NCBI GenBank assembly: GCA_010093685.1
Contig: MU006225.1
Span: 192,507 to 256,506 of the forward strand
Direction of reading: 5' to 3'
DNA from: Ophiobolus disseminans
Taxonomy: Eukaryota > Ascomycota > Dothideomycetes > Pleosporales > Phaeosphaeriaceae
Length of the DNA: 64,000 nt
Shown piece by piece: positions 36,601 to 48,897 of the stretch. The notes beneath the pieces were generated by a model. That model was not told the origin of the DNA and ran no database searches. It saw nothing but the letters and a program-made list of their open reading frames with translations. A program made the position numbers and the translations under genes. The stretch's first letter is position 1. Each line of letters starts with the position of its first letter.

Positions 36601-39600
36601 CTACCATGTTCAACGTGTTCGACTTGTAGTCCGATAGCGGAGTAGATGCTTCACAGAATGCTGCCAGGGTCGTTCCGGGACCCTGGAGTTGCTCGCATCC
36701 TTTCAGAGACAGCGAGATCTTGCCGATGGATGATGGAAGATGCACCGTACTGAGAGGACCCGAGACTTTTAGCACTGGCCAGTACATGGTAATCAACTGC
36801 TCCAAGACTGTCGGGTGCAAAAGATAGCTGGTCTCCTTGTGACTGGGCATGTCTGATGTAGTATCGCTTACCGCGATCTGGGCATGTGAGGCAGTGAATG
36901 ATGCTCGGCATGCGTGCAGGCCTTGAAGGGATGACCCGTACGCAACGCCAATGTCCGAAAGGCCCTGGTATAAGGCCGTGGTAGGGATGTGATGGTTGGC
37001 TACCTGTTTCGCCGCCGCCATTCGCAGCTGGGCCTTTTGCTTCGTCCGCGTCTGCAGACGTTCACCGTCGACTTCGTTGAGGAATGATGAACGTGCTTGG
37101 ACGTGACCGGTACAGTTCTCTGACCACCCTTTCGTTTTCGACCATGTCCGGATGTGGAAGGCAAACACCGAATCGAGTTGATTGTGACCTGGGGCTGTTC
37201 GCAACGTTGTGGTCATCTCTAGATCCTCTTCCGTCAACATGACCGGCGACCTCACAATTAGATCTTTGACCTCCATTGTATCATGCTGTATACCCTTGGC
37301 CTGAGCGTGTTGGGCCATGGCCTCGATAGCCATGATGGCGAAGCCCGAGATCGGAAAGATTGTCACGCCTTGCATAGAATGGTGCCGCAACCAAGGAAGG
37401 TCATCCAGACGAAGTACGTTCCTCCAAGTAGGCTCCATGTCGTCTGAGTAAGGCGCCAACACGCCAATCAAGTCGTTCCTCGGAGCGTCGTGGAATTTGT
37501 GGATTTTTGTCAGTCGCGATTCGTGGTAGTAGCTTGTTGAGTGATTCCATGCGTAGCGCGGCATATCGATCAAGACCTGTGGTGGCCTCTCCATAGGTTT
37601 CGGGAAGTTGATGGCACCCATGTCCAAGGAAGTTCCCTTGACGAATAGCGTGCCTGCGAGTGCAAGGCTCGTTTGAACAGCATCTCTTTTTCGCACGAGT
37701 GCGGAGGTGTACGCGATCTTCGACGCTGCGCCACCGATGTGTTTAAAGATTTGTTTGATAGGGCCTTGAAGAGCCGCGTGAGGTCCCAATTCAACCAAAA
37801 GGTTGACACCAGTTTTGAAATGTCCGACTGGTGCGCACATGCTCTGCACCGCCTCATCGAAGCGAACAGCGCAGGTCAGATTTTGTACCCAGTATGACGC
37901 GTCCAGGTCTCGTGAGCTCGCGATGCGTCCGAGGAGGGAAGAGTGGAAGCGGACGTTTGACGGTTGTGGCAGTTGCAGCTTTCGTAGCGACTCGGTGTAT
38001 TCCTTCGCAACAAGATTCATATGATGTGAGTGATACGCAGTGTCCACAGCAAGTCGTCTTGCGAACATGCCTGGGTGTACTTTCTCGATAAGCGTCTGCA
38101 ACTCCGCGACCGCATCGGCGTCCCCAGACACAGTCACACTTGACGGACTGTTGATGCAAGCGATCCGCGCCTCTCCGAGATTGAATGGTATACGCTCGAT
38201 CAACGGTAGAATGTCCGATGCGCCGGCTCCGACAGCCATCATGCAACCGTCGAGCGCTGGATGTTTCTCTTTCAAGATTGGTATGAGACGACCACGATGG
38301 TAGGCAATTGTCATTGCGTCTTCGAAGGTGATGATTCCGGCGCTGTAGGCCGCGGCAATCTCACCGCTGGAATGACCAACCACCGCGGTAGGACTGATGT
38401 TCCACGAACGAAGGAGCTCTACTAGCCCTAGCTGCACAGCTGTGCATGATGGCTGACTTATGTGAGCAACGTTGACTTGCGTTGACTTCTCGTCCTTGCG
38501 TAATTCTTCTAAAAGTGAGAAGGATGCGCCGATATGCACAAGATGAGTGTCGGCTCTATCCAGAGCTGAAGCGTAGACGGGATAGTGCTTGTACAGTTCA
38601 CGGCCCATCGCCCACCACTGTGCACCTTGTCTATAAGAAGAATGATTAGTTCGATGCCGAAAAGATTGCTGACATGGACCTTGCTCACCCTGTAAAGACC
38701 CAGCCTAGGCGAAGCTCTTCAAGCTCTTGCTTGGCAGGTATAACCCTTCCACTGGAGAGGGATTCTACAAGATCCACCGAAGATTGACTGGTAATGGCAA
38801 TGCGCCACGGATGTATCGACTTGCGTTGTCCGAGAGTGTAGGCAAGGTTACTCAGGAGATCATTCTGGAACACCTCAGGGCGCTGCTCAAGGTAGACCCC
38901 GAGCTTCTGCATGGCCTTCTCCGTCGTCGTTTTATCATTGGCAGAAAGGATGAACAGGCGTTCCCGGGTTTGTGTGTCAATCTCTTCCTTCATGGTTTTC
39001 CGCTCGAGGGGTCCACGAGTCATGACAACATGTGCCTACGGCCGTCAAACGCGAGTTAGAAGCTATTTCAAACACTAATTGGAGGTGATAGACTTACGTT
39101 AGTGCCACCGAAGCCAAAGCCGTTCACGCTTGCCCACTTCTTTCCAAGAGGCCATGGTTGCTGCCTCACAGGGACTTTGAACCCCCATTCATCAAAAGGG
39201 ATTTTCTCATTGGGCTGATTGAAGTCGTAATTCGGAAGTAAAAAACCACGCTCCAACATGAGTGCGGTCTTGATAATGCCAGCGATACCTAAACGGTTTA
39301 GTGTCTACGAAAAACGGTTTGGACACGAGCCTTACCTGCCGCAGCTTCCAAATGGCCAATGTTCGACTTTACGCTCCCAAGGTAAAGTGGTTTGCGCTTG
39401 GTCCTTCCTTCACCAAAAACCTTGTGGAGCGCAGACACCTCGATTGGATCGCCAACACGCGTACCTGTTCCTGATTTGCAAAGTTCGATTAGCATGACCC
39501 TTGTTCACCCCCATTGCAAGAGATTAGACGTACCGTGAGCTTCTACATAGCCTGTGTCTTGAGGATCCATGCCGCCATTGCGATAGACAGAGCGAATAAG

Positions 39601-41025
39601 CGCCTCTAGCGGAAAGTAAGCAGCCGTGAGTTTGCTAAACAGTGTGTATCTCACCTTGTGCGGAACCATTGGGCATCTGTAGAGCCAGGAAGTCAGTCTG
39701 GGATGTTCGGCATGTTGGGTATCGAGTTGCTCACCGTAATTCCTGGTGTCTTGCCATCTTGGTTGACACCACTCCCGGTTATGACAGCCCGGATAGGATC
39801 ATTGTCTTTGATCGCTTGTTCAAGCGGCTTCAAGAGAATCATACCGCACCCTTCTCCTCTACCATAGCCTGTGCCTCTCTGGTCGAAAGCATATGAGCGA
39901 CCGTCTTCTCCGAAGAGTCTAGACATCGAGTATGAAATCCAGAACTCGGGAAGCATGTTCAGATGAACACCAGCCGTGAGTGCCATGCTCGACTCGCCAT
40001 TTCGAAGACTCTGGCAGGCAGTATGCAAGGCGACCAAACTGGACGAACATGCGGTATCGACTGTGAAACTTGGGCCACGAAGGTCGAAGAAGTGGGAGAT
40101 CCGATTCGATTGCATAGCCATCGCGCAGCCTACTACACATTAGTGTCTAACTCGCCATATATGATATGTAAAGGGTGCCTAGCAAATAGGCGAGGGACCG
40201 GGAAAGCGTTCACATACCTGTGGCTTGGTGCATGGGGATAGTTTCGGGATCCCGGAACAGGTCTGCCTCATATTCAGAGAAGGTGCCCCCAACGAAAACG
40301 CCTACATCCTTTCCAACTACCTCATGTTTCGGAACTCCGGCACTTTCAAGCGCTTCAAAGGTGCACTCGAGAAGAAGGCGTTGCTGGGGATCAAGACTGA
40401 TAGCTTCTTGTTGCGTGAAACCGAAGAATGGCGCATCAAATGCAGTGAGATCGTGGGTTAAAACTAAAGAAACGCGCAGTCAGTAGCAAACCCTCGTCTA
40501 CTCGAATCAACGCTTACAATTGCCACCCTTTGCATTCGTTGCGCCGCTTTTGCCAGGATTTGGGTGGAAGAAACGATTGGCAGAGAACCGAGAAGCTGGA
40601 ATGGGTGAAAATCCAGTGCGAGAACGAGCAAGGAGTTCCCAGAATTCGTCTGGTGTGCTAACGCTACCAGGAAGTCGACATGACATGCCAATAATGGCAA
40701 TGGGTTGGTGTTTGAGATCGACGTGAGCCTTACTAAAGCCATCGCGATATCCGTGGATGTAGGCATCTTCGAACGAGGTTGTTGAGTTTGGAGTGTGAGC
40801 GTCATATGTCGACCCAAGAACCGGACTCTCTACCCTACCGTTCATCCGACCATGCACGCCATTAGCATGGCGTTGGCCATCCCCATTGTGATCATTAGAG
40901 GTGCTGGAAGAAGTTGGGGAGCCATTGCTGTGGAACTCAGTTTGCAATGATGTAATTTGCGGTGGCCAGTCTCGCTCTGGTAGCTCGCCTCGTTCAATGG
41001 TTGGGGTGAGGGCGTAAGGTGCCAT
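33649..41025 (-). CDS. highly reducing polyketide synthase, KS-AT-DH-ER-KR-ACP
   Basis: Eleven exons: 41025-40518, 40463-40218, 40129-39735, 39676-39655 (22 nt), 39605-39534, 39470-39336, 39288-39098, 39035-38689, 38630-34895, 34848-34528, 34473-33649; 2265 residues. The KS (from about 107) has DTACSSS with Cys279, EAHGTGT and NIGHLEAAAG. The AT has GHSSGEIAAA (Ser726). The DH has HSMQGVTIFP (His1056), but the second motif is HPTVLEQLI, Glu1249 in place of the usual Asp. No methyltransferase motif lies between DH and ER; that span looks like the structural KR half only. The ER (about 1575-1880) has HDAGSAIGQAAL and a short GLNHADTDADSAIGLECSG loop. The KR has GGTGGLG and YAAAN. The ACP has LDSL (Ser2218). 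There is no thioesterase domain. It should make a reduced, non-C-methylated chain. The start is the ATG preceding MAPYALTPT. Confidence 0.95.
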
Positions 41026-42669
41026 CTTGGGATGCCCACTTCGCCTTGCGAGAAGGTCTTGCGGTCCAAGAGAATTCGGTAGTTGAGTCGGCAACTACAA
41101 CTGGAGTCAAAAGAAGCTCAAACATAAGTTCCTCCTGGAAAAGCAACTTGGAGCTACTACAAAGAAAAGAGGCTCTAGAGATACAGATTGTGTGCCATTG
41201 GGTATACATGTATACTCCAACATCAACACATGTAATCTTAAGTCATTCATGTGATCGAAACAGCTTAACCACGATCTTGATTGACCGCAATGCAGGTACC
41301 ATCTCGCAGTCATTTGAGCCGTTTAAGCCCAATATGCAGCGATCAGATTAGCCTCAAAACTTACGACGTAAAGGTTTCATGGGCGTTGAGGAGTAGGCAG
41401 ATGAAGACCGAAATTGCGAGCGGAGTAGTATGACAGCATAGATGGAAACGCGAGAGCTACCAACCCTTTGCTCCGCGTTGGTGATTGCAAAAGTCACTTG
41501 ATAACGATACCATCAATCTCTACTGGCAGCTTCCAGGAGGTAGCGGCGCGAGATCCGAACGTAGACACCAGCTCGGTCTCAGCCTACTTTCTCCCCCGGG
41601 CCTGAGGAGATGCGCCGTGTCTTGAGTGCATATGTGCGGCCGATTGAGGTTTCCAGAATACGCCCGAAGGTGCTTTGCACGTGACTAGGTATCTGACACC
41701 TCAACTAGAGTAGCGCCGTTAGCACAGTATCATGATCAACAGGTCTTTGGGGTCAGGGAGATTTGCCAATGGTGTTCCTCGACTAGCCATCATCGATGAT
41801 CGCAGCAGCACCGTTGGCAATCAGATCCTAACGCAATCAAAGGCGGTCGAGACCACGTAAAGAGCAGGATTAAGCACAAGACATGGGTTGGCTGCTGCAA
41901 GGCTCTTTACAGAGTCCCAGGGCTAAGGAGAATTGTGTGGTCATAGCGAATGTAGACCATCGAGAAGTCGGAACGTTAGTACCGAATTGGCTCCACATCC
42001 CGAGGGAACAACCCAATTAGGAGCCAGATAAGACTTCTTCCGACGTGTCGAAGCTGGACCTGAGGATAAGAGAATGGTGAGGTTGCGATAACCGTTTAGT
42101 GGTTTGTGATAAGGATCGGCATGAGCTAGCTTAGCGCGGATCACCCGTGCGGCAACGTTTCTCGGTATTGCGCCTGAACCTTCTGCCATCCCCGCGACGT
42201 GGAGTTTAACCATTGTTTATTGCTTCTACACTCTACCACCAGTCGCCCAAAACAGGACTGCCTTCGCGCGAGACATCTATACCAGCATACCTAGGTCAGT
42301 AACTGGTCTGCCGGAGCGTGCTTCCGACAAAGCTCAGTGCCTGCCTAGGCCCGCGGTGCTATCACACAACCGTGGTCTTTTGCCACGCGTCTTGCCATGA
42401 TGTGTGCCCGATTCATGCGATTTGTAAAGTACCTGCTAATTCATTGCCTGACATCGGCGAAGCCAGATTGCAACCATGGCTCCTTCGTCGCGAATTGATC
42501 ATTCACCTGGCATGGTCATCTAATCATGGCTTGAATGGGATTGTGCAGAGCCGCAATTTGCATCCAAACTCCGACCTTGAGGGAGTATCGTTGAATATCT
42601 TTTGTGGTAGTAGTGTATGTCAAAGCCTCGACTCCTGCATAGTCACTTCTTCACACATTATCCATCACG
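41026..42669. promoter_or_regulatory. bidirectional promoter region, PKS and hydrolase
   Basis: 1.64 kb between the divergent PKS (minus) and FSH1-type hydrolase (plus) genes; both transcripts must start here. Only short ORFs occur, including a 90-codon minus-strand frame at 42213-41941 that I do not trust. I could not identify a regulator binding site by eye. Divergent pairing of PKS and release enzyme favours co-regulation. Confidence 0.5.
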
Positions 42670-43531
42670 ATGAAATTCTTGTGCTTGCCTGGGGCTTTTG
42701 GGAGCATAGAAGTAAGTCAATTCGACCACAAAACGTAGCGGTTATGACTGACCAAAGTAAGAAATTCAAAGTGCAGCTTGCACCACTGGTCAAAGAGCTC
42801 GAATCCGACGAGAGCGCTGAATTCCATTTCATCCAAGGCCCATTTGAAGTTACACCGCCCGCCGGATACGAGGAGTTCTTTGGTGGCGCTCCATACTACA
42901 GGTTCATTGTCCCAAGTGACGCTGACAGCGATGCGATCGACGTCATCGAGCGCATTCGTGACTTTCCTCAACTCGAGACACCAGAGATGACCATGCGCGA
43001 GCTCATGACTTATGGCGTAGCGAAAGCAGACGACAGCGCCCGGAGAACATTGGAATTCTTGTACGAGGTCCTGGAGAAGGAAGGGCCATTTGATGGTATT
43101 GTGGGTTACTCCGAAGGTGCTACAATTGCAGGAACGTTGCTGCTGCACGAGCAGATGAGGGACCACAACGAGGGACGGGTTCCAATGCTGAAGTGCGCGC
43201 TCTTCTTTGGCGGCTGGCCTCCGATGCGACCCACGCTAGATGGGATTGTTCTTTCGGACGAAAGCGATCTGATGATTGAAGTCCCAACAGTGCACATCGG
43301 TCAGTCATGCTACTTATCTTGTCTTTACATGCTGAGAACGATGCAGTTGGATCCCTAGATCCTTATCTTCATGGCAATATTGCTCTATACAACGTCTGCG
43401 ATCCAGACACAGCGTTCATCTTCGACCACGCTAAAGGTCACACGCTACCTCGAGACAAGCATATGGTCAAGGAGCTTGGCGATACTGTCCGCCGTATGAT
43501 GGACGAAGTTAGAGGCGGCAGCTCTCCTTGA
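42670..43531 (+). CDS. FSH1-family serine hydrolase, candidate PKS release thioesterase
   Basis: Exons 42670-42711, 42762-43299 and 43347-43531 join to 254 residues. The N-terminus MKFLCLPGAFGSIE is the typical first strand of the FSH1 fold. Catalytic residues are visible: Ser131 in GIVGYSEGA, Asp198 in VGSLDPY and His225 in AKGHTLPR. GPFEVTPPAGYEEFFGGAPYYRF is the family's substrate-loop region. FSH1 proteins are cytosolic alpha/beta-hydrolases; LovG, a member, releases the chain from the lovastatin nonaketide synthase that itself lacks a TE. This PKS also lacks one, and the genes share a divergent promoter, so release of the polyketide is the most likely job. Substrate is inference; catalytic competence is well supported. 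Confidence 0.9.
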
Positions 43532-44325
43532 AGCATTGAGTTCATCGGCAGTTCATACGCCACGAGCCTGCACCAATTTGATCATTATTTTTCCTGGCTT
43601 GCTTACGTACTGGATGTAAAACCGCCTAAAAGACACGAACTACATGCGCAAGATTATGTTTCAAGAAATTAGCCCATCCACGGTGTCACACCGATGACGT
43701 GGTTGGGTTCGGTGCTAGTGCACAGCCACGTGCGCACTGCGCGGAAGTATCAGCGCGACGAATGCAACCGCTCGTTCGGGACTGCGCCTAAGGTCGTGGG
43801 GGGATATGCAGGTACTTTATAATCTTCTCGGCCGCATTATCTAGCATTGAATGCCTTAATTAGATCGAAGTGATCATTGGTTGCTCGCTAAAACCAGGAC
43901 CGTGCTGCTGCAGGCATCACGCAAGGTACCCAGGCTGTCCTGAAAACCCACGACTAACTGTGCAACAGTCCAAAACGGCAATCTTGAACCCTGCAGCCAT
44001 CACCCCGATCTTTTGCAGGTATTGCGTGCTTCTAACGGAAGGATGATCCGTAAGTGGCTAACTATCAATCCAAACGCTGCAATTTGGATGTGTATCGAGT
44101 TCCTTTCTGCCGTTTGACATGTGAGACACCATTCTCCGGTGGCTCGAGGGGTAGTTTCCGGGTATCTTCATCGTACTGGGGTTACCCGATGTTTTGCCAG
44201 GTGTTGCTTCGAGTCCGCGATTGTCACCTTGACCGACACGAGGATCTCTGTATGTGCTTGATACACAGACTCGATTGAACCTCCAACCATTGTTGGTTTC
44301 GAATAATACGTCACCTCCTAATTGG
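43532..44325. other. intergenic, with an antisense ORF at its right end
   Basis: About 790 bases. On the minus strand a 128-codon frame (44444-44058) starts MPYSKLHGLT and has a coding-like first half (MFQPEIADVIREKLNQDG); it overlaps the first exon of the ABC-B gene antisense. It may be a gene remnant or chance. The rest has nothing. Confidence 0.35.
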
Positions 44326-47300
44326 ATGGCTTCGCCAATGAGGACAGCGTGCAGGCCATCTTGGTTCAGCTTTTCCCGAATGACATCGGCGATCTCTGGT
44401 TGGAACATCTTCGTTGTAAGTCCATGTAACTTTGAATAGGGCAAACTGACTCGTTAAAGAGAGTTTTCTCCTACTCTTCGAAGAGTGATCGCGCTATATT
44501 GGCAGGCGCCGTTGTCGCATCAGTGTGTGCTGGCGCAACACTTCCTCTGATGAACATCATCTTCGGTGCGCCACTCCTCCACCTACCATTTACACAGGGA
44601 GTGTGACACCATCGCTGATTTCTCTTCAGCGCGACTCGTCAAAACATTCAACAGTCAACCAGTGCCAGCTTCAGATAATTCGCCTGATCGTTTCATGACC
44701 ACGATCAATGAATATGTGTGAGTATCTCTCTAAGGTATCCAAAAATAGGGTCGCTTATTGTACGCAGCTTGTATATCGTTTATCTGTTCATTGGGCGTTG
44801 TGTTCTGGCCTACTTCGCCATCGTAAGCAGTATTCAAGTCCCCGAACCTGACATCTGGTCTCACCCCAAACAGCTAGGCTTCCGCATCGCGAGTCTCCGT
44901 ATCTCAGCTGCCATTCGCCTTCACTATCTTCAAGCTTTGTTTCAGCAACCAATTTCAACACTCGATGCGTTACCAGCCGGGCAAACTACTGCAATCATCA
45001 CTATCACCGCCAACATCCTGCAACTCGGCATCTCGGAAAGGTTCTCATCTTTGATCCAAGCAATTGCTGTCATCGTGGTCGCTTTGGTGATTGGATGTGT
45101 ATATAGCTGGGCCCTGACATTAGTGACGGCTTGTGGGCTTGTTGTCGTTGTGACATGGTACGCAATCACCACACCTATCTTAGCGAAGAAGTATGCCGCC
45201 GTACAAGCTTTAGAAAGAGAGGCAGCAGGTGTAGCCGCCGAAACTCTGTCGGGGATTCGAATGGTTGCAGCGTGTGGTGCTGAACGGAAGATCGGCCGAA
45301 TATACGGTGAGCTCACCGACCACACCGAAGCTATGAGCAAAAGACTATCGCCATTACTAGCCGTACAGCATTCTCCGGGTAGGAAGACAGCATCTACCTC
45401 TCGCTCCATGGCTGACTAGGCATACAGTCTTCTTCACGATCTATGCGTAAGCCTACCATCAGCTTCATTGATATCTCTAAACCCCTGTAGAACATTTGCA
45501 CTATGCTTCTGGTATGCAGTCAAACTGTACCGGAACTTTGAATTCGCCAGTGTTGAAGCTTTGGTAGTGTATGGCTCATCTAATGTCCCAAAGAGGTCTA
45601 TTCTACTCACACTTCTAGTGTCTTATTATCCGTCATGACAATGATTGCACATCTCAACGCCATATCAGTCCCACTGACCGCAGCTTCCAATGCCATGAAT
45701 GCCGCATCTATCTTTTTCACCATCATCGATGCACCCAAGCCCACCACGACTGGCGTGAGCAGTTCAGACGCCTCCATGGCCAACGACATACAGTTAAGGA
45801 ACGTCAACTTCGCTTACCCATCGCGCCATGACGTGAGAGTGCTCAACGATTTCAATCTCCATATCCGGACAGGGCAGACAACGGCAATTGTAGGGCCGAC
45901 AGGGTCTGGAAAGAGTGGGTGAAGTCCTTTATGGTTTTGAACGAACGCGCGCTAATTCTGGTCCTTTCGCTTAGGTACAGTAGTGGCACTCATCTCGAGA
46001 TGGTACGAGCTCGGTGGGCAGGATCCCATTGCCAACTATCTTCGCAATGGCGAAGTGACCATTGGCGGCAGGAACCTCAAAGATATTGACCTGTTCTGGT
46101 GGAGGTCACAAGTGGGTTTAGTCCAGCAGGAGCCTTTCTTGTTCAACGACACGATCTACAAGAATGTTGAATACGGACTTGTGGGTACAGATTATGAGCA
46201 TGTTCCCGAACATATTAAACAAGCGCTTGTCGAGCAAGCGTGTCGAGATGCATACGCAGATATTTTCATTCGGAACCTTCCTGGGGTACGTCCGTCTTGT
46301 GCGCCAAACGCCGGCAGCCACGCATGCATACTAGCTGACGACATGAGCAGGGATACTTCACACCTGTAGGTGAGGTCGGCCTTCAGCTCAGCGGAGGTCA
46401 GCGACAGAGGCTCGCGATTGCGCGAGCCATCGTTCGGAAGCCTAGCATTCTCATTTTCGACGAAGCGACGAGCGCACTGGACGTCTCAAGCGAACGGATC
46501 GTACAGGCAGCTCTCGCAAAAGCCTCTCAAGGCCGTACAACTATCGTGATTGCACATAGGCTGTCTACGATAAAAGCGGCGGACCACATTGCCGTAGTCA
46601 CAAGAGGACACGTCGTACAGCAAGGCACGCATGATGCCTTGCTAGAAGATGTTGGCGGAGCATACTGGGAACTGGTTAACGCTCAACAGTTAGCAACGAA
46701 TATGTCCAGCCTCACCGACGACAGCTCGTGGAATTGTAAATCCGAGAAAACTTTCGGCGCCCTGGAAGAAAAGGATAGCTGCGATACACTAGTCGAGTCT
46801 AATGTCAACACAACGAAACTTCATGTGCCGTGCGAAGACACCCGAGACTCACCAACCCGGCCGCCATCCAGGGAGTCAGAGAAACAACACGTTAGCCAAG
46901 GGTTCTTTGGAAGCTTTGCAATGTTGCTTCTCGAGCAAAAACGAAACTGGGTCAGTTACACCGTTATGCTGGTCGCAGCAGCAGGTGCGGGTTGTAAGTT
47001 CGGTACAAATCCTTATGCTGGGCAAATACTAAGCTGAGGAACAGCGACGTCGGCTCTACAAGCGTACCTCTTCGCTCGGCTCATATCCGGATTCGCGTAC
47101 TGGGGCAAGCAGCTCGTGGACACAACCTCGTTCTTATGTCTTATGCTACTTGTCGTTGCAGTAGGAGTGGGCCTGAGCTACTTCGTACTAGGTTGGATCT
47201 CAAACAACGCATCTACTGTGAGTATTGCGCTCCGGAACTCGTAGATTGGCGTTGACCTCGCGCTGACTACCTTCAGCACACTGTCTCGTCGTATCGTCGA

Positions 47301-48897
47301 GAGTACTTTGACAACATCATCGCTAAGCGCATAAGCTTTTTCGATGATCCTCAACACGCTTCCGGCCTACTTACCACGCGAATAGCCACCGACCCAGCAC
47401 AACTACAGCAACTCCTAGGCATCAACATGGCGATGGTGATGATATCCATTTTCAACGTCATTGGTTGCATCACCATCGCTATCTTCTTCCACTGGAAGTT
47501 CGGTCTGGTCGTCATTGCATCATCGTTACCGCTGATTCTCGCTGGTGGCTGGTATCGTGTTCGCCACGAAGTGCGATTTGAGTCGAGGAACAACCAGGTC
47601 TTCGCTGACAGCGCACGGTTTGCCACTGAAGCTATCAGTGCGATCAGAACAGTGGCTAGTCTTACACTCGAGCGTACTATTTGCGCACGATATGATGATA
47701 TGCTTAAAGAGCATGTGGATAAGTCGTTGAAAGAAGCAAGGGTCTCTTGCGCCGTCTTTGCCATGAGTGATAGCTTAGTCTTGCTGTGTATGGCATTTGC
47801 GCTATGGTATGCACATTCTCTTCTTGAATTCGCACAAGCAGGACTAACAATCAATCAGGTACGGTGGTACACTCCTGGCGAACGGATCGCTTCAGTCCTT
47901 CAACTTTCTAGTCGTCTATCTCGCCGTCATCCAGGGCAGCTTAGCTGCTGGTCAGTGGCTTAGCTTCGGGCCAAGTATGGGCACTTTCAAACATATTTTG
48001 CCATGGTCCTAACGTTTGACAGATATCGCACAAGTCTCCGCGGCTGCAAACCGCATCCAAGCAATGCGCAGCAACGTCGCCAAAGAAGACCATGCAGTCT
48101 TCCTAGAACATGAGAAGAGACATCGGCGAACGATCTCGACTTCTATCCTGTGGAAAGGCGCGGATATTGAGTTTCGGAACGTCTGTTTCAAATACCCGAG
48201 TCGCGATGTGCCCGTACTGCGGAATCTTTCGATCAAGATTCAGCATGGTCAATTCGCAGCCATTGTCGGCAGCTCCGGAGCAGGCAAGACATCTGTCATC
48301 TCTCTTCTGGAACGGTTCTATGAACCACAGAGCGGCTCGATATACTACAACGGCGAGGATATCACTTCGATTCCAATGCGCAGCCTGCGACAAAAGATGA
48401 GCTTGGTTGCTCAAGAGCCGTACATTTTTCGTGGTACCATTAGAGACAATGTCCTACTTGGCGTCAACAGCGCCGAGACTTCGGAGGATGCGATACATCA
48501 GGCATGTCACGAGGCTGGCATACATGACTTCATCGTTTCTCTCCCTGATGGGTACAACACTGACGTCGGCAAAGCTGGTGTGTCACTCTCTGGTGGGCAG
48601 CGACAGCGTATCTCTATTGCGCGAGCACTCATTCGAGATCCTTCTATATTACTACTGGACGAGGCTACGAGTAGTCTGGACTCTGAGACCGAGAAGGAAG
48701 TTCAAGCTGTGTTTGAGCAGACGGGTGAAGGAAGGACCATGATCGTCGTTGCCCATCGGCTTTCGACGGTGCAAAACGCGGACGTCATCTTTGTGATGCA
48801 CGAAGGTAAAGTGGTAGAGACTGGCGATCATGAGAGTCTGCGCGCGAAGAAAGGCATGTACTGGAAAATGTGTGAGGCACAGGCGTTGGATATGTAA
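44326..48897 (+). CDS. ABC-B (MDR-type) full transporter of the polyketide locus
   Basis: Fourteen exons: 44326-44415, 44460-44565, 44630-44717, 44768-44822, 44874-45378, 45428-45446 (19 nt), 45491-45568, 45619-45914, 45975-46285, 46351-46993, 47045-47217, 47277-47858, 47896-47974, 48023-48897; 1299 residues, usual for P-glycoprotein-like pumps. The order is (TMD-NBD)x2. NBD1: Walker A GPTGSGKS (about 405), signature LSGGQRQRLAIA, Walker B ILIFDEATSALD, His switch AHRLST. NBD2: GSSGAGKTS (about 1091), LSGGQRQRISIA, ILLLDEATSSLD, AHRLST. A Ser/Asp-rich linker joins the halves. The intron at 44823-44873 is 51 nt and stop-free; removing it restores the helix between YFAI and RISAAIRL. The first exon is the weakest part, chosen because the core frame has no upstream Met. 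Probable export of the locus product. Confidence 0.9.

Noticed and set aside
41941..42213. 90-codon minus-strand ORF in the PKS/hydrolase promoter
   Set aside because: No recognisable features; single short frame in a 1.6 kb non-coding region, as expected by chance.
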